From the NCBI RefSeq assembly GCF_034190915.1, contig NW_026947488.1:6830501-6894500 (forward strand): a stretch of 64,000 nt of DNA, given 5' to 3'. Both the position numbers and the translations under genes were made by a program. Shown piece after piece: positions 1-8,728 of the stretch (positions are counted from its first letter, which is position 1; each line of letters opens with the position of its first letter). Under the pieces are notes generated by a model that was not told the origin of the DNA, searched no databases, and saw only the letters and a list, made by a program, of their open reading frames with translations. Source of the DNA: Cavia porcellus (Eukaryota > Chordata > Mammalia > Rodentia > Caviidae).

Positions 1-600
1 CTTAGGAGAACCTGGGCCACTGGACGCTCGGGATCACCTGGGCTGGGTTTCAGGTGACTCATGGCACTAGGTGGGGTGTTTCGGTCTCAGCTCATGGCGG
101 AGGCCCGGGTTACGGGCCGGGCAAGCAGCTGCCACCGTAATCCTGAGGAGCAGTGCAGGCTTGGACCCTACACGCCCGTTAGCGAGGGGCTGGGAGGGAG
201 AAGCAGGCGCATCCGGGCGCAGCCTGCAACCGGAGACTCGGCAGACACCAGCTCTGCTCCTGGAGTTGGCACTGGATGTGGCACCACATAGGCATCGCAG
301 GAGATACAGCGCCGCCCGAGGGCCTGGGGAGCCACGGATGAGAGGGGAGAAGGATTTCCCAGGTTCCTGAAGTTTGCGGAGGTCAGGCAACAGGGAAGGA
401 ATCCAGGTGTCTGGGAGAAAACAATCTGTCCTGCGTGGGCACGGACTGTGATGGGTGTGTTTCACTCAGCTCTCCAGGGTTCCCTCTCCCAGGGAGCCCT
501 GAGATCGAGAGGTAACGCCCCAGAGGTGACTTCCACACCCAGAGCCAGCCCACAGCGCTGTGCAGCAGGACTGCGGGATGCAGGCAGAACCCAGAGACCT
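1..600. other. GC-rich non-coding stretch
   Basis: No exon, RNA gene or repeat family is recognisable here. The open frames on both strands are short, overlap one another and carry no domain. It lies directly upstream of the CCAAT-box cluster and could be part of the same CpG-rich regulatory region, but that is inference. Confidence 0.4.
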
Positions 601-900
601 CAGACCACGCAGCACTTCTGATTGGGGCTCCTCCCCCTGCCCCGCCTCGTGGTCATTTCTTCCTAGATTGGTTGCCTTGCTTCTCAGGGTGACCAATAAC
701 TTCCAAGGATTACATCCTACCAACCAAGTACACAGAGAGTTACTTCCCAGGGAAGGACTCTGATTGGCTCCGCTGGAATCCAACGCTCAACTCTAGGCCA
801 ATCGAAGGAAACCAGGAAGTCAGAGCTGTCTTACAGGATGGCGCTCCTGCTGTTGGCGTGCGTGGCGGGTTCTGGGCAAGGGTTGTTTTTCTATTCCTAG
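601..900 (+). promoter_or_regulatory. CCAAT-box cluster, possible TATA-less promoter with a short ATG frame
   Basis: Five CCAAT pentamers lie within 182 bases: ATTGG at 621-625, 667-671 and 763-767, and CCAAT at 693-697 and 798-802. A GC box (CCCCGCCTC) is at 640-648, and ETS-like GGAAGT motifs follow. No TATA box is seen. At 838 an ATG in a strong context (A at -3, G at +4) opens a 20-codon frame ending at 900. Its start is hydrophobic (MALLLLACVAGSGQG), like a signal peptide. No convincing splice donor follows, so this is not called as an exon. Arrays of CCAAT boxes are known in NF-Y driven promoters and also in LTRs. The alternative is chance in GC-rich DNA. Confidence 0.35.
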
Positions 901-1001
901 AGAGAAGATGATGAGCCTGTACCCCACGGGTGTCTATGAAAAAGATCAAGTTGTGCAAAATAACTAGTTTTCAGATGTGTGTTATAGTATGGGGTTCTCA
1001 G

Positions 1002-1186
1002 ATGGGGGTGGTGGCGCACACTTGTAAATCCAGCACCCTGGAAGGCTGAGCCAGGAGGATCACAAATTTGATCCTGGCCTGGGCAATTTAGCAAGTCTCT
1101 GTTCATATTTTTTAAAGGAGGAAGGGGGTTGGGGGTGTAGTTCAGTGCAAAGACCCTGGGTTCAATCCCCAGGGTCACACAAAAAA
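1002..1186 (+). mobile_element. B1-type SINE with ID-like tail
   Basis: The first part has the 7SL-derived pattern: a degenerate GGTGGTGGCGCACAC start, then AAGGCTGAGCCAGGAGGATCAC and a CTGGCCTGGGCAA segment. An A-rich linker is followed by a tRNA-like part from about 1126 with GGGGGTGTAGTTCAGTG (A box) and GGTTCAATCCCCAGGG (B box). Fusion of B1 to an ID-like unit is the B1-dID arrangement known from squirrel-, dormouse- and beaver-related rodents. The tRNA part has an internal deletion between the A and B boxes. Confidence 0.75.
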
Positions 1187-1696
1187 GTAATACATTCCCA
1201 TTGCAATACATGTTGGTAGTTGAGGAGAAAATCAACACAAGACAGGAACCTGGAGATCTTTGCTGCTGTGATTCCCGTCTCTCTGGTTTTCCTTCCCTGG
1301 CCTCGTGGCTGTTCCTAAATGCTGCAAGCTCTGGGGTGCATCCTTAGGTCCTGCTTTTCCTGTGACCCCTCCGTCCTTGCAGAGCTCAGCTTTCCCTGGC
1401 ACCCCCATATCTGATCAAGTCCTGTTGGCTTTGCCACCAGCGTGCACCTCTGATCTCGCCATTTCTGTCCCACCCGCCTGGCCCTGGTCCCTGACCGCAC
1501 TGCCTTCCACCAGCGTGGACCGCAGCGGCCCCTAGCCACTGGCCCCTCCTCCCAGGCCTGCCTGCTCCCAGGCCCGCCCCACACCTCCCTCTTCTCTCAG
1601 CCCGGGTTCCCCCTCATAGAGTCACAGCAAAGGAGTAGGGGTTTCTTTCAGGGACAGGGTGACAAAAAAAGTTAAAGAGTAGATAGAGACGATGGT
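1187..1696. other. Unannotated single-copy stretch
   Basis: Nothing recognisable: mixed composition and no repeat consensus. It ends at the target site of the endogenous retrovirus. Confidence 0.4.
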
Positions 1697-1701
1697 GGCA
1701 C
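1697..1701 (+). repeat. 5-base target-site duplication, left copy (GGCAC)
   Basis: GGCAC sits directly before the TG that opens the left LTR and is repeated at 8104-8108 directly after the CA that ends the right LTR. This marks both ends of one provirus integration. Confidence 0.85.
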
Positions 1702-2001
1702 TGAAAGGATTTACCCTAGATAGGACACTACAGCAGTGGCAGGCGGGGCCAGCCGTTTACCTTGAGGTCACTTTCCCTGCCCCTAAGCTACTCACCTGTG
1801 GCTCCAAGAGTCCCAATCAGCTACATCACCAATGCCACCTTTAGGCACCAGCCCAGACCAAAGCTATATGTCTGTCCCCCACACCACGTGTCCAGCAGGG
1901 AAAGCCAGGCCCTGGTGGTCATGGGGTTTCTCTCTGCGTTCTTAGAATAAAGGCCATTTTTACTTTATATTCTCTCTTTTACTGTGCCAAAAATCCTATC
2001 A
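1702..2001 (+). repeat. Left LTR of the endogenous retrovirus
   Basis: It begins TGAAAGGATTT and ends AATCCTATCA, so it has the TG...CA termini. It aligns along its length with 7796-8103. A polyadenylation signal AATAAA is at 1946-1951, followed by a T-rich stretch. A weak TATA-like CTATATG occurs upstream. No clean primer-binding site with the usual TGG start follows at 2002, so the tRNA primer cannot be assigned. Confidence 0.88.
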
Positions 2002-2679
2002 CTTGATTCCCGAATCAGGAAGGCAGAGGGAGTGGCTCCTGGGAATCCCTCCCAGTTTGGGCCCCCTGCCTAAGAGCCACCTTTTTCTTCTTCCGGGACT
2101 GGGACTGTTTACTTGCTGCCCCTAAACCCCATGCAACAGAGACCTTCCTCACTCCACACAGGTGAGCTGCCTTCCAGGGTTTTCTGTTTCCCTTCCTTAG
2201 CAAGCTTGCGGCAGAAAACCCATCCTGCCGCCCTGAACAGGGATACCAGCTTTCACACTCCTTAGGCCACACAGCTTGAGGCCAGACATATTTTTGTTCC
2301 CTGGGACCCCGCCCTGTACTCTTCGGTGACCTGCAGAGGAGAATAGGTGGGGCATGTTCCATGTCACACTTACAAAGTTATGTATTGACCCCGCACAGCT
2401 TCCACGTTCCTTGGGGGGAGCTACTTCTTGGAATGAAGTTGTTCTCTCAGCTCACTTGTAATTTGGTCATGGGGACCACTTCCTGTCCCCCAAAAAACAC
2501 ACCTCTGGGGCTCCTGGTTCATGACCTTGGTGCTCTTGGCCTGTAAAAGGCTATAAAAACCAAAAACTGATCTTTTATTTATGCTTTTTGTCACAATGGT
2601 GGCAAGTTGGCAGAAACCCTTCATCTTTAGGCTTTTTTCACTTTAAGGACGCGTCTTTCTCTCACTCTGTCTTCTGTGA
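2002..2679 (+). other. Provirus leader and 5' gag region, unreadable
   Basis: This lies between the left LTR and the open gag-like frame. A TATA-like GGCTATAAAAACC motif occurs near 2550. No matrix-like protein is readable in any frame; stops at 2644 and 2677 precede the open proline-rich segment. Confidence 0.4.
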
Positions 2680-3960
2680 TGGCCCAAACACTTCTGGCTC
2701 ACTCTGCTCCTCCAGGATCTCTCCCCCTCCCCACACTTAGGATGCTGCTCCTGTTTTTACAGCTTCTTCCCTGTATCTCTCATAACAAGGCCTCAGCCTT
2801 CTCAGCCAAAGGCTGAGACCCCTGCATCGTCCTCACCTCCTCCTTCACCCACTAAGGTCCCTAATCCTTCCCTTAGGGTCCCTTATCCTTCTCCTAGGGT
2901 CTCTAATCCTTCCCCTAGGGTCTCTAATCCTTCCCTTAGGGTCCCTTATCCTTCCCTTAGGGTCCCTTATCCTTCCCCTAGGGTCTCTAGTCCTTCCCCT
3001 AGGGTCTCTAATCCTTCCCCTATGGTCCCCAATCCTTCCCCTAGGGTCCCTAATCCTTCCCCTAGGGTCCCCAATCCTTCCCCTAGGGTCCCTAATCCTT
3101 CCCTTAGGGTCCCTAATCCTTCCCCTAGGGTCTCTAATCCTTCCCCTAGGGTCCCTAATCCTTCCCCTAGGGTCTCTAATCCTTCCCTTAGGGTCTCTAA
3201 TCCTTCCCTTAGGGTCCCTAATCCTTCCCCTAGGGTCCCTAATCCTTCCCCTAGGGTACCTAATCCTTCCCCTAGGGTCCCTAATCCTTCCCCTAGGGTC
3301 CCTAATCCTTCCCTAGGGTCCCTAATCCTTCCCCTAGGTTCCCTAATCCTTCCCCTAGGGTACCTAATCCTTCCCCTAGGGTCCCTAATCCTTCCCCTAG
3401 GGTACCTAATCCTTCCCCTAGGGTACCTAATCCTTCCCCTAGGGTACCTAATCCTTCCCCTAGGGTCTCTAATCCTTCCCCTAGGGTCTCTAGTCCTTCC
3501 CCTAGGGTCTCTAGTCCTTCCCCTAGGGTCTCTAGTCCTTCCCCTAGGGTCTCTAATCCTTCCCCTAGGTTCCCTAATCCTTCCCCTAGGGTACCTAATC
3601 CTTCCCCTATGGTCCCTAATCCTTCCCCTAGGGTCCCTAATCCTTCCCCTAGGGTCTCTAATCCTTCCCCTATGGTCCCTAATCCTTCCCCTAGGGTCCC
3701 TAATCCTTCCCCTAGGGTCTCACCCCCGTCTCCAACTTCTCAATCCCTCCTGCCCAAGCCATCTGTGGGTTCGTTGTCTCCTTCCCCTGCATCACCATTT
3801 TCTCGGCCGTCTCACCATCCTTGGTCCCAGGCATTGCAGCCTTCTGGCAGGCCACATGGTTGCCAGCAGCCATGCTGATTGCCCACACATGCCTTTCGGA
3901 TGGATCTCTACTCCTGATTCGGGAACAGGCTGGCCCCAAAAGATTACGTTCCTTTTTTAA
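2680..3960 (+). pseudogene. gag proline-rich segment expanded by repeats (relic)
   Basis: One forward frame stays open from about 2680 to a stop at 3960. Its start, near 2800-2860, is rich in Pro, Ser, Gln and Lys, as expected of the spacer between matrix and capsid in gammaretrovirus-like Gag. It then runs in frame into heptapeptide repeats of the type VPNPSPR or VPNPSLR. Because the repeat unit is 21 bases, expansion kept the frame. Near 3312 one C is missing, so the same nominal frame then reads SLILPLG-type heptads. Openness is partly trivial, since a stop-free 21-base unit stays open at any copy number. This is a relic with no sign of present coding function. Confidence 0.6.
2857..3719 (+). 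repeat. 21-base minisatellite inside the provirus, about 41 units
   Basis: The unit contains CCTAGGGTCCCTAA followed by TCCTTCC. Variants differ mainly after the GGG: GTCCCTAAT, GTCTCTAAT, GTCTCTAGT, GTACCTAAT and GTTCCCTAAT, plus CTTAGG or CCTATGG in place of CCTAGG. Variants are clustered: GTACC units fall at 3402, 3423 and 3444, exactly 21 bases apart, and GTCTCTAGT units cluster at about 3485-3560. That pattern indicates recent local duplication of blocks. The CCTAGGG and CCCTAA cores look superficially telomeric but do not form TTAGGG arrays. The array begins within coding-like proline-rich sequence and ends at GGGTCTCACC. Confidence 0.92.
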
Positions 3961-4055
3961 CTTTCTGAGCTATCTCAGATTAGCCATAAATTAGGTTCCT
4001 TTTCTGGTATTCTTATTTCAAGAGATCTCTATTAATTGATCTACAAGAAGGCTCA

Positions 4056-4181
4056 CACTAGTCTATTTCTTTCTTTCTTTTTTTTTTTTATTGGTAACGA
4101 GGATCGAACTCACAACTGCCTGCTTGCAAGGCAGGTGCTTATGCCACTGAGCTAAATCCCCAGCCCCTCACTAGTCTATTT
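4056..4181 (-). mobile_element. tRNA-derived SINE with 13-base target duplication, nested in the provirus
   Basis: CACTAGTCTATTT occurs at 4056-4068 and again at 4169-4181. Between them, read on the minus strand, is GGGGCTGGGGATTTAGCTCA (A box) with GAGTTCGATCC (B box), then an A-rich tail that appears as T-rich sequence at 4069-4091 on the plus strand. The body is about 100 bases. The tRNA-like promoter boxes and the duplication show retroposition by L1 machinery after the provirus was already in place. Confidence 0.88.
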
Positions 4182-4403
4182 ATTATAGTTCAAATTGGCC
4201 AAATATACTTGAGTGCATTCTAATTTTAGAAGATGATTGTCAGTTTATATATTTGTTGTCTGTTTGTCCATTTGCCTGCTCTGTAAACAATTGTTTTTTT
4301 TTTATTTGAGCTCAACAATTTTTCCTCCTGTTTTATATTTTCAGATCATTTAATCAAGGTTTATTTGGGTTATAGATTTAAAAAACATGCTTCCACCTAG
4401 GTT

Positions 4404-5010
4404 GCCAGTGTTGTACTCTAGGAAAAATAGCTTCGTTATATTTGTATTATAGCAAAATACCTGTAACATGGCCTTACTGTATATGTGTTTTCCTTCTCCC
4501 TCTGGGTGACCTAATTGATATGTTAATCAGTGCTCTCCTCTGTAAAGAATTGTAAAATCTTACCTAATTGATATGTTAACCATTGTTGCCCTCTACAAAT
4601 AACAGATGCGGTGCTAAAATAAGCTAACAGGGGTTGTTAATTACTGCTAGACTTCTCTATTCTCTGCTGAGGAAAACAGGATGCCTTCCTAAGCTAAACT
4701 TGTTTGCAGGGAAACTTGCTTGTTAGCCCCACCCTTACCTGAACCTTGCTTCTTCCCAAGAAATGTAATCACCGTGTTCCTGTTCTGCAGTGCACCACAA
4801 ACCCAGCCCCACTCCTTGCATTGTGAGACCAGCAGCTGTTGGTGGTTTTACAAGATAAAAGCCTGCCCTTTAGCTGTCAGGCCCGAAGCCTCCATATTGG
4901 TTCCCAGAGGCTGCGTCGCCAGACCTGGCCTAAAATAAAGCCTTTTCTCCCTAAATTTTAATTTCTTGCTTCCTTGGATTTTATTCTGGGGTCCAAGTTA
5001 TCACAGCCAG
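4404..5010 (+). mobile_element. Solo LTR (597 bases) nested in the provirus, with GCCAG duplication
   Basis: The LTR is 4409-5005, beginning TGTTGTACTC and ending GTTATCACA. GCCAG at 4404-4408 and at 5006-5010 is a five-base target duplication. Inside, ACCTAATTGATATGTTAA is repeated with 53-base spacing (4509 and 4562), like U3 enhancer repeats. A TATA-like GATAAAAG lies near 4853 and AATAAA at 4934-4939, which gives a U3-R-U5 layout. No second copy or internal region is seen, so the state is best explained by LTR-LTR recombination. It is not homologous to the 1702 LTR by eye, so it comes from another retroviral family. Confidence 0.8.
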
Positions 5011-5646
5011 TTGGTCAAAATGATGCTAAAACTGGTTAAACAAAATCCCTTGGGGTGAGGAGACATTGGACAGGACTACAATTGATAAAGTGTCCACCTG
5101 GTAATTTTAACCAACTCTTGTTCATTAATTGGAGGCCCCAATAATCTCCATAGCCTTATGGGAGACACTCCAACTAGATAAAGTTCATATGACTAAGACA
5201 ACTCATTGTTGCTGATCTGATGGTATATTCATGCCTTCAAATGTAGAATTGAGATTATTTATGATGACAAGTGTTTTCTTTCAAATCCAGACATCTGCCT
5301 TTTTCTTGTGTTCCAGCCAGGAGATTCAGACCAGACCAACATGAAGTCACCAGTCAAATAATAATCTTTAAACAAAAATTTATATAATGCTTACAGATGC
5401 TTAAATAGTGAGCAGCCCAAACAATGTCACAAATTTCTTCAGTGCTCAAATGTTAAAACACCCATAGTAAATAAAAAATAGTAGTTCCATTTAATGTTCT
5501 ATGTTAAGCTTACTGCCTGTACTGCACTGTACTGGTATCAATCTGCTGGATGTTCAACAGCTAAAATTAAGAGATAATTATAAATTCCTTTTGGATTCCA
5601 TTTTCTGGGATCCACTAGATCTTTTCCAGAAAAAAAGTTTTATGAT
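5011..5646 (+). other. AT-rich provirus interior, unassigned
   Basis: This continues the host provirus after the solo LTR. Composition is AT-rich, with stops in all frames, and no gag domain can be read. It may include further decayed insertions. Confidence 0.35.
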
Positions 5647-5739
5647 GCCAGGGCTGACAGAGCAACGAGACTGGCACTGAGGCTGAGGCTGGGCAGGGGC
5701 CAGGTCTGAGCCTTTCCCAGCCTGTCAGCCAGCCCTGGC
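5647..5739. other. GC-rich hairpin-forming island in AT-rich provirus DNA
   Basis: GCCAGGGCTGACAG at 5647-5660 pairs with CTGTCAGCC-AGCC-CTGGC at 5722-5739. All 14 bases are complementary if a four-base AGCC duplication is bulged out. Nested arms AGGCTGGG and CCCAGCCT extend the fold. The flanks are AT-rich. It could be a short inverted-repeat insertion, a structural RNA relic or a chance patch; no family is recognised. Confidence 0.5.
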
Positions 5740-6211
5740 TCAGCCCTCCGCTGACCAGCGGGTGCTGCAAATATTGGGGCCATAATTAACTATACTGAAC
5801 TGGCATTAAATGACACCGTAGCTGGACTCTCTCCTAAATAAAAAGGTAAAATTAATAAAACAGGCCATCCTCCAAAAATCAGATGGCATTACACATTCTA
5901 ATAGCATAAGAGGTACTTATACAATTGTAAAACCTAAATGTGTGTATGACATATGAATGACAGGTCAGTTTCTAAAATTCCCTGGCCCTTATCCTTATCC
6001 TCCTTATGGGAAGCCATTGCTAAAATTATAATCACAAATAGCCTGTTGATTGTATTATTGACTCCTGCATACTTAACTGATTCTTTGCCTTTGTCTCCTT
6101 TAGACTTAAAGCTGTACACCTACCCAAGATAAAAACCAGATGTCTTGTGACTAGAGGAGACAGATACCTTCCACTGTGGGCCAGATCCCAAGACAAAAGG
6201 CTAAACTTGGC

Positions 6212-6289
6212 CTTCAAACCCCACAGGAAGGCTTTCTTAATATGGCTTTTCATGTTTTCAACAACAGAGATAAAAATCAAAAGGAAAAG
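6212..6289 (+). pseudogene. Capsid C-terminal relic of gag
   Basis: A clean run of 26 codons begins LQTPQEGFLNMAFHVFNNRD and continues with a charged Lys/Glu/Gln tail. The VFNNR core followed by a highly charged segment is the end of the capsid domain in gammaretrovirus-like Gag proteins. It is followed, about 90 bases on, by the zinc knuckle, which is the expected order. Surrounding frames are broken, so only this island is readable. Confidence 0.7.
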
Positions 6290-6369
6290 TAACAATCTGA
6301 TCTTTTATCAGTGACCCTTTGAGCTCTGAGACAGGTAAACAGACACAAGGTGGAGCTGTCCAAGCCTCT

Positions 6370-6420
6370 CCTAGACCATGCTTCAAGTGCATCAACAAAG
6401 GACACTGGGCAAGAAAGTAC
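6370..6420 (+). pseudogene. Nucleocapsid zinc-knuckle relic, one Cys lost
   Basis: The frame reads CFKCINKGHWARKY. It has the exact CX2CX4HX4C spacing, but the last position is Tyr (TAC at 6418-6420) instead of Cys. Coding positions are Cys 6379, Cys 6388 and His 6403. One knuckle only is seen, as in gammaretrovirus-like nucleocapsids, which bind viral RNA in packaging. The missing metal ligand and surrounding stops mark it as dead. Confidence 0.78.
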
Positions 6421-6620
6421 CCCAATCCTGGCATTCTTCTGGGGCCTTCCCCCGACTGCAATCTCAAGGGCCATTAGAAGAGTGACTGTCCTAGCTGCCA
6501 GAGAGCGGGTGAGCCATCCTCCAACTCCTTGCCCTCATAAGAGATCTCAGCACCCCCAGATTCATGACTTAGCTACTTGGACTTGCTGCTGAAGATTGAT
6601 GGGGCTCGGGGTCCTTCTCA

Positions 6621-6720
6621 GAGCCCCAAGTCCCACTGGAGGTCTCAGGTGAGACAGTCTCTGTACCTGTGGACATAGAGGCCATGCATAATGTTCTTCC
6701 TGAGTTTTCAGGCCACTAAA
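6621..6720 (+). pseudogene. Retroviral protease relic
   Basis: Just after the gag end, one frame gives SEPQVPLEVSGETVSVPVD. This fits the strand that leads to the catalytic aspartate in class I element proteases. The Asp codon is at 6672-6674, but the usual D-T/S-G-A reads D-I-E-A (6672-6683), so the active-site glycine and threonine are lost. Position between the zinc knuckle and RT supports the call. An upstream in-frame stop lies near 6600. Confidence 0.55.
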
Positions 6721-6879
6721 TTAAATCTTCGGTCTCTATAGTGGGTATTGACAGCCAACCTATGCAGCCTTTGCAGACAAGGCCTATTCCATGCAGGCTC
6801 CAGACCCCCTTCTTCTCTGGTTGATCCCATAGTTTGAGATACCTCCAATCCCACTTGTGCTGCCTGTGCCATGCCTATT

Positions 6880-7137
6880 TTAATTCATCTCAGAGATCCT
6901 TCAATTTTTCCTTGCATTCCCCAATATCCCATAGCTCCCAAACATTTACAGGGACTTAAACCTATAATTAGGCACCTTTAAGACAATGGTTTTCTTAAAC
7001 CTACCCATTCACCCTGTAATACTCCCATCCTCCTGGTACTCAAGCCTGATGGGTCTTACTGTCTAGTACAGGACCTTAGAGTAATCAATGGTGCTGTTAC
7101 CCCAATCCACCCAGTGGTGCCAGTCCAATTTGGTTCC
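6880..7137 (+). pseudogene. Reverse transcriptase N-terminal relic (pol)
   Basis: The frame matches the fingers region of gammaretrovirus-like RT in order: a QYPIAPKHLQGLKPII segment, an in-frame stop TAA at 6979-6981, then NTPILLVLKPDGSYCLVQDL with RVIN following and an IHPVVP turn, ending at a stop at 7138-7140. These correspond to the template-contacting start of RT. The catalytic YxDD box, RNase H and integrase do not follow. The polymerase is therefore truncated by deletion as well as by point changes. Confidence 0.82.
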
Positions 7138-7140
7138 TAA

Positions 7141-7795
7141 TTTCTTACATTCTATTATCTTTTTTATAGCGGGACTTTTGAAAGTCTTTCCTAAAGACTC
7201 CCACATCATGCGTAAGATTGTCCTCATGTTGTTCTACATGACAACTGTCTCAGTTCTCTCTACCCTCAGCTGTTTAGTCAAATGTGAGATCCCTGTGGGC
7301 CTAGGCCCTTACCTCCCTTATAGTGACACAGCTATGGCCCTCCCCACTCGTTATTCTTTCCAGCTCAACTCCTGAACCAGAGACTTTTAACTGTTACCCT
7401 TTAAGATGGGGGAATAATCACCTCTCATGACTTCACTCCTCCTAACCCCACACTTATTTTTCAGAATTCTACCTCACCGTGGCAATGATTCTACCTCACT
7501 GTGGTCCTGATAAAATGACATATCTAAATCAAAGCACCTTTCCTTCTACCTCATCTGGGTCCTTACATATGACAGTGGCCCGCCTCCTCATGACACCTTG
7601 TCTCTGTTTTTCCAGTCTAACGTGCAGGTAGTCACCAACAATGAAGTTGTCCTGGCTGAAACACCTGGCACCAGCTTCTGCATGGGCATCAACCGGCATC
7701 CCGTTGACCTTCCGAAACCCCAATATTGCGCCCCCTTTCAGCAGAAGTGGTAAGAGAGAGACTTCGCCCTTTTCCTAACAATAAAGAGATGGGAG
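7141..7795 (+). other. 3' interior of the provirus, unassigned
   Basis: This may hold remnants of pol or env, but no motif is secure. An imperfect purine run (AAAGAGATGGGAG) lies directly before the right LTR and is a plausible decayed polypurine tract. Confidence 0.4.
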
Positions 7796-8103
7796 TGAAA
7801 GGATTTTGCCCTAGATAGGACACTACAGCAGCGGGAGGGGGGACCAGGGCCATTTACCTTGAGGTCACTTTCCCCGCCCCTTGGCAACTCACCTGTGGTG
7901 TGCAGAGTCCCAGTCAGCTGCTCGGCATCAGCAACGCGGCCTAAGCACCACCCCGGTTGGAAACTGCATGTCTGCCCCCCACACCACGTTCCCAGCAGAC
8001 AAAGCCAGACGCCTGGTGGTCATGGAGTTTCTCTCCATGATCTTAGAATAAAGGCCACTTTTTACTTTGTATTCTCTCTTTTACAGTGCCAAAAATCCTA
8101 TCA
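7796..8103 (+). repeat. Right LTR of the endogenous retrovirus
   Basis: It begins TGAAAGGATTTTGCCC and ends AAAATCCTATCA, is 308 bases long and aligns with 1702-2001. AATAAA is at 8047-8052. Differences from the left LTR are spread along its length. Confidence 0.88.
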
Positions 8104-8108
8104 GGCAC
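8104..8108 (+). repeat. 5-base target-site duplication, right copy (GGCAC)
   Basis: GGCAC follows the terminal CA of the right LTR and equals 1697-1701. Confidence 0.85.
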
Positions 8109-8267
8109 AACTCTGCAAAGGTACATACACTAAAACAGCAAGGTCCACGGTGTGTTAGACCTCAGAAGGCCTACATTTGTGCAGTGGAGCTGTCTGCAGA
8201 GAAACTGTTTTGAGAGCCTGGAGTAAGAACCCAGGCGGCCCCAGGGCTCGCCCTCCCGCTCCGGCAG

Positions 8268-8345
8268 CTGGTCCCCTCCCCTCCCCTCCCCTTCCCTCCC
8301 CCCATGCCCTCCCCCTTCCCTATTCCCCCCCCCTTCCCTTCTCCG
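8268..8345. repeat. Polypyrimidine tract (CCCCT/CCCTT rich)
   Basis: About 78 bases are almost all C and T, including repeated CCCCTCCCCT and CCCCTTCCC blocks. The minus strand has many runs of three or more G, so G-quadruplex or triplex structure is plausible. It lies 165 bases beyond the provirus. Confidence 0.8.
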
Positions 8346-8710
8346 CCCATCGGGGTTGCTGGTTTCTGGCCTCTGCCAGGCCTGGCCTGTGGTCCGCTCC
8401 CCTCCCACCTCAGGTGGCTCCTGCTCACCTGCGGCTCGGGCTCCCTCGCTGTGCTTAGGAGGTGTCTTACGTTCCGCTGTCCATTCACTGGTGTACGTCC
8501 GTGTTTACATCTGGGTGCTGACATCCCAGGCCGCACAGAAGACCGCTGTGCATCACGGATCTGCACGGCAACGCCCACAGCACGGTGCCCATGGCCTGGG
8601 GGGCCCCTCGGCTCCGCACATCTCTCCACGGACATAGCTCAGGGACTGTCGTCAAGACAGAGACTGCCTGGGCCGGCAGCAGGACCATGGTGACTTCTGT
8701 TTCACGCTTT

Positions 8711-8727
8711 TGTGTGTGTGTGTGTGT
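8711..8727 (+). repeat. Short TG microsatellite
   Basis: TG dinucleotides in an uninterrupted run, immediately before a minus-strand SINE. Confidence 0.8.
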
Positions 8728-8728
8728 A

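Larger units (their letters stand above)
1702..8103 (+). mobile_element. Endogenous retrovirus, class I (gamma-like), decayed provirus
   Basis: Two direct LTRs (1702-2001 and 7796-8103) enclose a 5.8-kb interior, and the five-base sequence GGCAC flanks both sides. Reading left to right, the interior holds a leader, a proline-rich gag segment expanded into a minisatellite, a capsid C-terminal relic, a single CCHC zinc-knuckle relic, a protease relic and the N-terminal part of reverse transcriptase. One zinc knuckle, together with the RT spacing around the VQDLR motif, fits gammaretrovirus-like class I elements. The RT catalytic box, RNase H, integrase and most or all of env are missing or unrecognisable. 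Stops and frameshifts are frequent, so the provirus cannot encode its proteins. Nested insertions (4056-4181, 4404-5010) are younger than the provirus. The LTRs differ by many substitutions and small indels, which indicates an old integration. Confidence 0.88.

Noticed and set aside
2002..2022. Retroviral primer-binding site
   Set aside because: The sequence after the left LTR does not begin with TGG and matches no tRNA 3' end I can name.
2857..3719. Interstitial telomeric repeat
   Set aside because: CCTAGGG and CCCTAA occur, but the unit is 21 bases and no TTAGGG array is present.
3022..3960. 312-codon frame as a functional gene
   Set aside because: Mostly minisatellite translation within a dead provirus. 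Retained only as a gag relic.
7141..7795. env gene relic
   Set aside because: No surface or transmembrane motif (such as a furin site, fusion peptide or CX6CC) could be read in any frame.
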